Source: Christensenellaceae bacterium
GTDB taxonomy: Bacteria > Bacillota > Clostridia > Christensenellales > Aristaeellaceae
Direction of reading: 5' to 3'
Length of the DNA: 64,000 nt
Assembly (NCBI GenBank): GCA_020025205.1
Contig: JAHHSO010000009.1
Coordinates: forward strand, 1 to 64,000
The first letter of the stretch is position 1. Every line of letters begins with the position of its first letter. This document shows positions 9,381-16,421 of this stretch, piece after piece. Position numbers and translations under genes: made by a program. The notes under the pieces are model-generated. The model did not search any database, was not told the origin of the DNA, and saw nothing but the letters and a program-made list of their open reading frames with translations.

Positions 9381-9409
9381 ATTATATCAGAAATGTCTGT
9401 CTGCTTCAA
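9381..9409 (-). promoter_or_regulatory. Sigma-A promoter of trmH-like/plsX operon
   Basis: On the minus strand TTGAAG (9404-9409) is followed after 17 bases by TATAAT (9381-9386). This is a near-consensus housekeeping promoter about 75 bases upstream of the methyltransferase start. It is arranged back to back with the plus-strand promoter at 9513-9541. Confidence 0.8.
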
Positions 9410-9512
9410 GCATCGCGGGGCATTTCCTTGTTTTCTTTTTGCCAATTATCAGAATCCTCCACAATTTTCTTTCCTATATATGGTGCAGATATGAACTCTT
9501 TTCCTTTTTGGC

Positions 9513-9541
9513 TTGAAAAAACCATTTGAATCGCTTATAAT
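9513..9541 (+). promoter_or_regulatory. Sigma-A promoter of the activase/dehydratase pair
   Basis: TTGAAA at 9513-9518 and TATAAT at 9536-9541 are separated by 17 bases. Transcription would start near 9548, giving a 5' untranslated leader of about 158 bases before the start codon at 9706. I see no recognisable riboswitch or terminator in that leader. The 9315-9705 gap otherwise holds only this promoter and the divergent one. Confidence 0.75.
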
Positions 9542-9705
9542 CTGTGTTTGTCAATGGACTTTTCAAATAAGCCCGTGCATCTTTTTCCCGATTCTCTGGA
9601 CATATCTGCTCTGAACGCCGCCATTTCAGCAAGAGATTCCCTCATCTGAACACCCGGCAAGGGGTACATATATGCCTGTTGTTTGTAGAAAGGGTTTTGT
9701 TTTCT

Positions 9706-12654
9706 ATGTCGAATACGTTGAGGATTGGTCTGGATATCGGCTCGACGACCATCAAATGCGTTGTGCTCGATGAGGAAGCCAACATCATTTATTCGTGTTA
9801 TGAGCGCCATTTGTCGCTGATTACTCAAAAGACACGCGAACTTCTGACTCGCCTTGATAACGAAGTCATTCACGGTGCCCCTGTACATCTGAGCATTTCC
9901 GGCTCTGCCGGCATGGGTCTGGCTCTTGGTTCCCACATTTCCTTCGTTCAGGAGGTTTACGCTACAAAGGTTGCCGCCGACATGCTGATGCCCGGCACAG
10001 ACGTCATCATCGAACTGGGTGGAGAAGATGCCAAGATTTTGTTCCTGCAAGGCACACTTGAAGTTCGCATGAATGGTTCCTGCGCAGGCGGAACGGGCGC
10101 TTTCATCGATCAGATGGCTACGCTTCTGGGTATTCCACTGGACACCATGAACGAAGAAGCTGCACACGCTCAGCGCACGTACACCATTGCATCCCGCTGC
10201 GGCGTATTTGCCAAAACGGACGTTCAGCCCCTGCTTAATCAGGGCGCAGCACGCGCAGATGTGGCACGCTCCATATTTATGGCTGTCGTCAATCAGACCA
10301 TTGCCGGTCTGGCACAGGGTCGGCCTATCGAGGGAAACGTTGTCTATCTGGGCGGTCCTCTCACATTCCTGCGTGAATTGCGTGCCTGTTTTGACGAAGC
10401 GCTTGGGCTTTCCGGCACATGCCCGGAAAATTCGCTCTACTTCGTGGCCATCGGCGCAGCACATCAGGCCTCTGAACCGGTCCTCCTGTCTGAATGCATC
10501 GACGCAATTGATACATTCCACAGCACAGAGAGCTATAATGCGCTGCCGCCCCTGTTTGAAACTCAGGAGGATCTCACTGCTTTCAGAACGCGTCACGCTC
10601 AGGCAAAAGTTGCCCGCCGCGATCCCAGCACCTATCAGGGAAATGTATATCTGGGCATAGACTCCGGCTCTACCACCATCAAATCCGTTGTCATCTCCGA
10701 AGACGGCGAACTGCTTCTGACGCGCTATCAGAGCAACTCCGGCGACCCCGTTCCGCACGTGCGCAGTTTTCTCACCGATCTGCGCACACAATATCCCGGC
10801 TGGAATGTTCAGGCCAGCGCTGTCACGGGCTACGGCGAAGATCTGATTAAGAATGCATTCGGCGTGGACTATGGTCTTGTGGAAACCATTGCTCATTTCA
10901 CAGCCGCGCGCGCTTTCCTTCCTGACGTGGATTTCATCATCGATATCGGCGGCCAGGATATCAAGTGCTTTAAGATCCACAACGGCGTAATCGACAACAT
11001 TTTCCTCAACGAAGCCTGTTCATCCGGCTGCGGCTCCTTTTTGCAGACATTCGCCAATGCGCTCGGCTATGACATTGCAGACTTTGCTCAGCTTGGCCTT
11101 GCTGCGCGCAAGCCAGTCGATCTCGGTTCCCGCTGCACGGTATTTATGAACTCTTCCGTCAAGCAGGCGCAAAAGGACGGCGCAGACGTGACCGATATTT
11201 CCGCCGGCCTGTCCATCTCCGTTGTTAAAAATGCCTTGTACAAAGTCATTCGCTGTTCCGGTCCGCAGGATCTGGGCGCTCACATCGTCGTTCAGGGCGG
11301 CACATTCTACAATGACTGTGTGCTCCGTGCGTTTGAGCGTGAACTTGGTGTGGATGTCATCCGCCCTGATATTGCCGGTCTGATGGGTGCATATGGTGCT
11401 GCGCTGTACGCCAAATCCGAACGTGCGCTGCATGCAGGCGAGAGCACGCTGCTTTCCCTTGATGCGCTTGAGCATTTCATCCATCATGCAAAGCAGATCA
11501 ATTGCGGCCTGTGCGAAAACCATTGCCATCTGATTGTCAATGACTTCGGCGGCGGGCGGCGCTTCATCAGCGGCAACCGCTGCGACCGTCCGACTTCCGG
11601 CGGCAAACAGTCCAGCGGGCTGAACCTTTACGCATACAAGCAGCAAAAACTTCAAGCCATCATGAACGACAGGCACGAAAACGCGCCTCGCGGCACCATT
11701 GGCCTGCCGCTTGGGTTGAACCTTTACGAACTTCTCCCCTTCTGGCACGCGCTGTTTTCAAGCCTCGGCTTCGATGTTGTCGTCTCTCCATTCGGAAGCC
11801 GTAAGCTCTATATCTCCGGTCAGGCAACCATTCCGTCGGACACGGTCTGCTTCCCGGCCAAGCTGATGCACGGCCACATTGAAAATCTGATCAAGCAGGG
11901 CGTCAAAACCATCTTCTATCCCTGCATGAGCTACAATATCGATGAGCACCTCGGCGACAACCATTACAACTGTCCAGTCGTCGCGTATTATCCTGAAGTG
12001 ATCGCTGCCAACATGCCGGACATCCAGAAGATTGACTTCATCCATGATTATGTAGGCATTGACCATCGCCGCATCTTCCCGAAGAAACTGTTTGGAATTC
12101 TCAAGCAGCACTTCACCGATATCACGCTTCGTGAAGTGCGGCATGCCTGCGATGCAGCCTATGACGCGCTGGATGCTTACAGAAAGGATATCTGCCGTGC
12201 CGGCGAAGAAATGATCAAAAAAGCGCGCGAAGAAAACAGGCGCATCATCGTGCTGGCAGGCCGTCCGTATCATGTCGATCCCGAAATCAATCACGGCATT
12301 GACAAACTGATTGCCGGTTTCGGTGCCGCCGTCATCACAGAAGATGCGCTTTCCCCGCAGATGCACAAGGAACCCGTCGGCGTCCTCAACCAGTGGACAT
12401 ATCACGCGCGTCTGTACGCCGCTGCCCGCTATATCGCCGATCAGAAAGACATGAACCTCGTTCAGCTCGTCTCCTTCGGCTGCGGCGTGGATGCCATTAC
12501 AACCGATGAAGTGCGCGAACTTCTCGAATCCAAAGGCAAGATTTATACCCAGATCAAAATTGACGAAATCACCAACCTCGGCGCGGTTCGCATCCGCCTG
12601 CGTTCCCTTTTCGCTGCCATCAGGCAGCAGCAGGCGCTTGAAAAGGAGGCTTAA
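9706..12654 (+). CDS. Double-ASKHA acyl-CoA dehydratase activase (HgdC/BadF-BcrA type) fused to DUF2229-like domain
   Basis: A 982-residue protein related to the ATP-dependent electron activators (archerases) of 2-hydroxyacyl-CoA dehydratases and benzoyl-CoA reductases. Two tandem ASKHA ATPase domains are visible: GLDIGSTTIK at ~6-15 and GIDSGSTTIK at ~315. Each keeps both iron-sulfur cysteines: SCAGGTGAFID with SRCGVF in the first, ACSSGCGSFLQ with SRCTVF in the second. A Cys cluster CGLCENHC with a further NRCDRP lies near 600-625, followed by a DUF2229-like C-terminal third. ATG follows AGAAAGGG; the 9-codon longer frame lacks a ribosome site. It is cotranscribed with the next gene three bases downstream. 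Substrate and partner reaction are unknown. Confidence 0.85.
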   Translation: MSNTLRIGLDIGSTTIKCVVLDEEANIIYSCYERHLSLITQKTRELLTRLDNEVIHGAPVHLSISGSAGMGLALGSHISFVQEVYATKVAADMLMPGTDVIIELGGEDAKILFLQGTLEVRMNGSCAGGTGAFIDQMATLLGIPLDTMNEEAAHAQRTYTIASRCGVFAKTDVQPLLNQGAARADVARSIFMAVVNQTIAGLAQGRPIEGNVVYLGGPLTFLRELRACFDEALGLSGTCPENSLYFVAIGAAHQASEPVLLSECIDAIDTFHSTESYNALPPLFETQEDLTAFRTRHAQAKVARRDPSTYQGNVYLGIDSGSTTIKSVVISEDGELLLTRYQSNSGDPVPHVRSFLTDLRTQYPGWNVQASAVTGYGEDLIKNAFGVDYGLVETIAHFTAARAFLPDVDFIIDIGGQDIKCFKIHNGVIDNIFLNEACSSGCGSFLQTFANALGYDIADFAQLGLAARKPVDLGSRCTVFMNSSVKQAQKDGADVTDISAGLSISVVKNALYKVIRCSGPQDLGAHIVVQGGTFYNDCVLRAFERELGVDVIRPDIAGLMGAYGAALYAKSERALHAGESTLLSLDALEHFIHHAKQINCGLCENHCHLIVNDFGGGRRFISGNRCDRPTSGGKQSSGLNLYAYKQQKLQAIMNDRHENAPRGTIGLPLGLNLYELLPFWHALFSSLGFDVVVSPFGSRKLYISGQATIPSDTVCFPAKLMHGHIENLIKQGVKTIFYPCMSYNIDEHLGDNHYNCPVVAYYPEVIAANMPDIQKIDFIHDYVGIDHRRIFPKKLFGILKQHFTDITLREVRHACDAAYDALDAYRKDICRAGEEMIKKAREENRRIIVLAGRPYHVDPEINHGIDKLIAGFGAAVITEDALSPQMHKEPVGVLNQWTYHARLYAAARYIADQKDMNLVQLVSFGCGVDAITTDEVRELLESKGKIYTQIKIDEITNLGAVRIRLRSLFAAIRQQQALEKEA

Positions 12655-12657
12655 GCC

Positions 12658-13989
12658 ATGTCCGCTGAACACGTTGAATTTACTAAAGAAATGCGCGAAG
12701 CTGGGTATACCATCCTCGCGCCGAACATGCTGCACTTTCATTTTTCGCTTCTGGAAAAGGTGTTCCGTCTCAACGGCTATAACGTTGAAATTCTCACCAA
12801 TGACGGGCCCAATGTCATGGCCGAGGGACTGAAATATGTGCACAATGATACCTGCGTTCCGGCGCTGCTTGTCATCGGCCAGTTTCTTGACGCACTGCAT
12901 TCCGGCAAGTATGACCTTCATAAAGTGGCATTGGCCATCACGCAGACTGGCGGCGGCTGCCGCGCCAGCAATTATATCTTTCTGCTCAGAAAGGCACTCA
13001 AAAAAGCTGGTCTTTCTTTCATCCCTGTCATTTCAATCAATATGAGCGGCCTTGAAAGCGCGTCCGGTTTCAAAATTACGGTTCCGCTCGTGCGTCAGGC
13101 GCTCTCTTCCCTCGTCTACGGCGACTGCATCATGCAGGTTTCCAACCAGACGCGTCCATATGAGTTTAACAAAGGTGAGACAGATGCGCTGATTGACCAG
13201 TGGAACAACGCACTGATTGCTCAATTCAACCGCGGGCACGGCTTGTCTGCCAAAGAAATGCGCGCAAATCTCCATCAGATTGTAGCAGATTTTGATGCCA
13301 TTCCCCGGAGCCGTGAAAAAAAGACCCGCGTGGGAATTGTAGGAGAAATTTATGTTAAGTATTCTCCTCTGGGCAACAACCATCTTGAAGATTTCCTGCG
13401 CACACAGAACTGCGAATACATGCTGCCCGGAATTATGGGCTTTATGCTCTTCAAAGTGGACAACCGTCTGGAAGATTTTCACCTCTATGGCGGCAGCCTC
13501 GTCAAATACGCCTTCTGTACGGCGCTGATGCGCTACTGCACAAAGCTTGAAAAGATGCTGATTGATGCCATCTCTTCTTCTCCATCGTTTGTCCCGCCCT
13601 CCCCGTTTGCGCACACCAAGACGCTTGTGAAGGGCGTCATCGGCTATGGCAGCAAGATGGGCGAAGGCTGGCTTTTGACGGCAGAGATGCTGGAGCTGGC
13701 TGAAAACGGCTATGAGAACATCATTTGCGCCCAGCCTTTCGGCTGCCTGCCCAACCATATCTGCGGCAAAGGCATGATCCGCAAATTGACGCAGGTTCAC
13801 CCCGGTATCAATATCGTCCCCATTGACTACGACCTGTCGGCCACAAAGGTCAATCAGGAAAACCGCATTCGCCTGATGCTCGCCGTTGCGCATGATGTTG
13901 ATGCCAAGCGTCAGCAGCAGAATCTGCTCATCGCGCAGGATGAAAGCGAATGCTGCGGCCATTGTGCCGGTTGTGCCAGAGCTGAATAA
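12658..13989 (+). CDS. 2-Hydroxyacyl-CoA dehydratase-like (HgdB-type) protein
   Basis: A 443-residue protein resembling the catalytic D-component family of 2-hydroxyacyl-CoA dehydratases, which receive low-potential electrons from an activase. Features are NDTCVPAL near 65, TGGGCRASN near 100, the AQPFGCLPNHICGKG segment near 360, and a Cys-rich tail ECCGHCAGC. The conserved cysteines suggest an iron-sulfur cluster. AAGGAGG lies eight bases before ATG, three bases after the activase stop, so this is a real gene boundary. Together the two proteins add up to about 1425 residues, the size of the single fused protein I recall from many Clostridia. No CoA-transferase, second dehydratase subunit or fermentation gene is adjacent, so a housekeeping redox role is as likely as amino-acid fermentation. 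Confidence 0.82.
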   Translation: MSAEHVEFTKEMREAGYTILAPNMLHFHFSLLEKVFRLNGYNVEILTNDGPNVMAEGLKYVHNDTCVPALLVIGQFLDALHSGKYDLHKVALAITQTGGGCRASNYIFLLRKALKKAGLSFIPVISINMSGLESASGFKITVPLVRQALSSLVYGDCIMQVSNQTRPYEFNKGETDALIDQWNNALIAQFNRGHGLSAKEMRANLHQIVADFDAIPRSREKKTRVGIVGEIYVKYSPLGNNHLEDFLRTQNCEYMLPGIMGFMLFKVDNRLEDFHLYGGSLVKYAFCTALMRYCTKLEKMLIDAISSSPSFVPPSPFAHTKTLVKGVIGYGSKMGEGWLLTAEMLELAENGYENIICAQPFGCLPNHICGKGMIRKLTQVHPGINIVPIDYDLSATKVNQENRIRLMLAVAHDVDAKRQQQNLLIAQDESECCGHCAGCARAE

Positions 13990-14046
13990 AGAAAGCTTCC
14001 TGCACAGCAGGAAAAAACCTGTGTTTCAAATTGAGTGCATAAAATA

Positions 14047-14090
14047 GACGAGTAAATGCCCCGAAAGGGAGCGTTTATTCGTCTTCTTTT
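14047..14090 (+). terminator. Terminator after the activase/dehydratase pair
   Basis: Arms 14047-14059 and 14071-14083 pair over 13 bases with two G-U pairs and are followed by TTCTTTT. It lies about 60 bases after the dehydratase-like stop codon and probably ends that transcript. Confidence 0.7.
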
Positions 14091-14258
14091 GTATGAAGGC
14101 CGTACCGCATAATGCAAATTGCAATACCAAATTGGACGCTTGGTTAAAATAAAGTTCTTTTCTCACGCACGATAGACTCTGTCAAGCTGCGCCGCAACAG
14201 GTTTTCTGGAGCAGCATATCCAAGACGCTTGAGTTTGGATTGCCATGGGACACCATGG

Positions 14259-14308
14259 CGAGTGTTCTTGCAGCATTTGAAAAACTGTAAGAACACTCGT
14301 CTTTTTTT
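14259..14308 (+). terminator. Second strong plus-strand terminator
   Basis: A 15-base stem (14259-14273 with 14285-14299, one G-U) is followed by TCTTTTTTT. It is stronger than the terminator 200 bases earlier, with no recognised gene in between. That implies either a backup terminator or the end of an unannotated short transcript. Confidence 0.8.
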
Positions 14309-14560
14309 ATTGTTCATCCGGCGATTTCAGTTGGAGTGTAGTTGACGAAAACAGGGCTGTTGCAAAATAACCTTTCAAAAAATAATGCATAAAAATCAAC
14401 CATCAAAAGATGCAAAGCCGCTTCATTGGAGAGCTGATTTTTATTTTAACTTCTAATGTTTCGTGCAGATTGCTCTTGCGTTTTCATTTTGCAGCAGACG
14501 CATTGGCGGTCACATCTGGAAGACACTCATTTGATTTTCGTATGTCTGTTCTGTTGCAAA

Positions 14561-14590
14561 AAACTCCCTTTCCAGAAGAAAAGGGAGTTT
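14561..14590. terminator. Bidirectional terminator downstream of era
   Basis: Perfect 11-base arms (14561-14571 and 14580-14590) form AAACTCCCTTT/AAAGGGAGTTT. On the minus strand the stem runs into TTTTTTGC ten bases beyond the era stop; on the plus strand GATTGTTTTTT follows. Confidence 0.85.
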
Positions 14591-14599
14591 GATTGTTTT

Positions 14600-15496
14600 T
14601 TACTTGTCCTCATAGCCCAGCGTGCGCAGATCATCCATGCGGTTGCGCCAATCCTCGCGGATCTTCACCCAAAGCTGGAGGTTCACATGCGTGCCCAGCA
14701 GATTCTCGATGTCACGGCGGGCTTCCTGTCCGATGGTGCGCAGCATGGCGCCCTGTTTGCCGATGATGATGCCCTTATGGCTGGCACGCTCACAGTAGAT
14801 CGTGGCATGAATCTCCGTCATATTGTCAGACAGCTTGTTGATAGCCATCATCTCCACGCCGATGCCGTGCGGCACTTCATCGCGCAGGTGACGCAGTGCC
14901 TTTTCACGGATGATTTCCGCGCAGATCACGCGCTCGGGCTGATCGGTCATCATGTCATCCGGGAAATACTTCGGCCCTTCCGGCAAATAAGAAACAATCA
15001 GCTTCTTGAGTTCATCCATGTTTTTGCCGGTGCGCGCGCTGATTGGCACAATCGCATCATAGCCTGCATCTGAGAAGGACTGAATGGCGTGCATCAGACG
15101 GGCTTCGTCCACAATATCAGTCTTGTTGAGTACAAGAATCTTCCTGATCTTGCGGGAGGCCATGTCCTCAACGATTGCACGATCCTGATTGCCAATGTCG
15201 TTTGCATCCACCAGCACGAGCAGAAGGTCAATGCCCTCCATCGCATCCTGAACGCTCTTGACCATATACTCGCCCAGACGGGTTCGCGGCTTGTGCAATC
15301 CCGGCGTATCCAGAAAAACAACCTGCCAATTTTCGTCCGTAGCAACGCCCATGATGCGGTTGCGCGTGGTTTGCGGCTTATTGCTGACAATGGCAACCTT
15401 TTCACCCACCATAGCGTTCATCAGTGTGGACTTGCCGACATTCGGGCGGCCGACAATTGCAGCAAAACCCGAGAAAAATGCATTCTTCTTTTCCAT
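14600..15496 (-). CDS. era: GTPase Era
   Basis: Ribosome-assembly GTPase that binds the 3' end of 16S rRNA. The 298 residues show G1 GRPNVGKST near 16-24, G3 DTPGLHKP near 62-69, G4 NKTD near 123, and a C-terminal KH domain with the GKQGAMLR(T)IG loop. The start ATG follows ACGGAGAACAT. It is last in the yqfC-yqfD-phoH-PgpH-ybeY-cdd-era series, the standard Bacillota order. Stop and terminator are nearly contiguous. Confidence 0.97.
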   Translation of the reverse strand: MEKKNAFFSGFAAIVGRPNVGKSTLMNAMVGEKVAIVSNKPQTTRNRIMGVATDENWQVVFLDTPGLHKPRTRLGEYMVKSVQDAMEGIDLLLVLVDANDIGNQDRAIVEDMASRKIRKILVLNKTDIVDEARLMHAIQSFSDAGYDAIVPISARTGKNMDELKKLIVSYLPEGPKYFPDDMMTDQPERVICAEIIREKALRHLRDEVPHGIGVEMMAINKLSDNMTEIHATIYCERASHKGIIIGKQGAMLRTIGQEARRDIENLLGTHVNLQLWVKIREDWRNRMDDLRTLGYEDK

Positions 15497-15525
15497 ATGT
15501 TCTCCGTTATAACGTTGTCGATGGG

Positions 15526-15915
15526 TTATTTTTCCAGCGATTCCGGGCCAAAGCTCCGGGGCAAAAGCTCTTGGAGTGTGGATTTATACACATTACCATC
15601 CCAAGTGACCAATATATCCAAATCTGCGGCAAACTCACGCAGGGACTGTCTGCATGCGCCGCACGGGAAGGGCGCCGAGCCGCTTCCTGCAATGGCAATC
15701 TTTGTGAAATGGCGGGCGCCTTCGCTGACCGCCTTCACAAGTGCCGTTCGTTCGGCGCAGAACGCATTGCCGTATGCCGCATTCTCAACGTTGCATCCAG
15801 TAAAAACGCGTCCATCTTCGCACAGAAGCGCCGCCCCGACTGCGTAGTGGGAATACGGCGAGTAGGAAAATTTTCTGGCTTCAATCGCCATATCCATCAG
15901 TTCCTGATCCGTCAT
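15526..15915 (-). CDS. cdd: Cytidine deaminase
   Basis: Zinc enzyme converting cytidine or deoxycytidine to uridine forms in pyrimidine salvage. Motifs are NVENAAYG, the catalytic FCAERTA (Cys ligand plus Glu) and PCGACRQ, giving the three-cysteine zinc site of the short tetrameric Gram-positive class. The preferred start is ATG at 15915 (MTDQELMDM, 129 residues), seven bases after GGAGG; the ATG two codons earlier overlaps the ribosome site and the ybeY stop. The undecaprenol/diacylglycerol kinase gene dgkA, usually between ybeY and cdd, is absent here. Confidence 0.96.
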   Translation of the reverse strand: MTDQELMDMAIEARKFSYSPYSHYAVGAALLCEDGRVFTGCNVENAAYGNAFCAERTALVKAVSEGARHFTKIAIAGSGSAPFPCGACRQSLREFAADLDILVTWDGNVYKSTLQELLPRSFGPESLEK

Positions 15916-15917
15916 TT

Positions 15918-16421
15918 TCATTCCTCCTCCCGGGTCAAGCCAATTGAACGGAGCGCTTTTTCCTCCATCGCTCGCATTTTCAGCTTGTCTTCATCTGTCA
16001 TATGATCGTAGCCCATCAGGTGAAACAGCCCGTGCGTCAAAAGATAGCCGCATTCCCGGCGGTTGCTGTGGCCATACTCGTTCGCCTGGGCGTATACATG
16101 ATCCATCGAGATAACGATATCTCCAAGTGCACAGGCACCCGTCTCCGGGTCATATTCGCGCCGAAGCAGATTTTCGGAATCCTTCGCCGTTCTGCCCGCG
16201 CCATAATTGACCGTTGGAAAAGACAGGACGTCTGTAGAAACATCTTTTTGACGCTGTGCAGCGTTGATTGCACGGATCTCGTCATCATTGACCACTTCAA
16301 TGAACACGGACAGAGGGCAATCTATCCCTTCTGCCTCTTGCGCTGCATCTGCGCAGCGCTGCATAAGCATACGCGTCTGATCATCAACAAGCCCGCGCTC
16401 ATCCTCAAATTCAAGCTTCAT
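15918..16421 (-). CDS. ybeY: Endoribonuclease YbeY
   Basis: Metal-dependent endoribonuclease needed for 16S rRNA 3'-end maturation and ribosome quality control. The family signature HGLFHLMGYDH near residues 130-140 supplies the three zinc-binding histidines. The 167-residue length is typical. It overlaps the upstream PgpH-type gene by 11 bases and the cdd frame by a few bases, so translation is likely coupled. The start is the ATG giving MKLEFEDERG. Confidence 0.95.
   Translation of the reverse strand: MKLEFEDERGLVDDQTRMLMQRCADAAQEAEGIDCPLSVFIEVVNDDEIRAINAAQRQKDVSTDVLSFPTVNYGAGRTAKDSENLLRREYDPETGACALGDIVISMDHVYAQANEYGHSNRRECGYLLTHGLFHLMGYDHMTDEDKLKMRAMEEKALRSIGLTREEE

Larger units (their letters stand above)
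13990..14599. other. 610-base intergenic gap between convergent units
   Basis: No convincing gene was found. The gap holds plus-strand terminators at 14047-14090 and 14259-14308 and the shared era terminator at 14561-14590. A frame from ATG 14093 runs to TAA 14150, reads through in frame to TAA 14288, and could be a decayed small gene or chance. CTGTTGCAAAA-type repeats at 14357, 14551 and (inverted, imperfect) 14485-14497 resemble insertion-sequence ends. The stretch is more A/T-rich than its neighbours. Confidence 0.5.

Noticed and set aside
9535..10980. 481-codon minus-strand frame opposite the activase
   Set aside because: Overlaps the ASKHA domains on plus; His/Cys-rich composition typical of a complement.
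12640..12660. Possible frameshift or sequencing error splitting a fused activase-dehydratase gene
   Set aside because: A proper AAGGAGG and spacing precede the second ATG, and the first frame ends in a clean TAA after a full domain.
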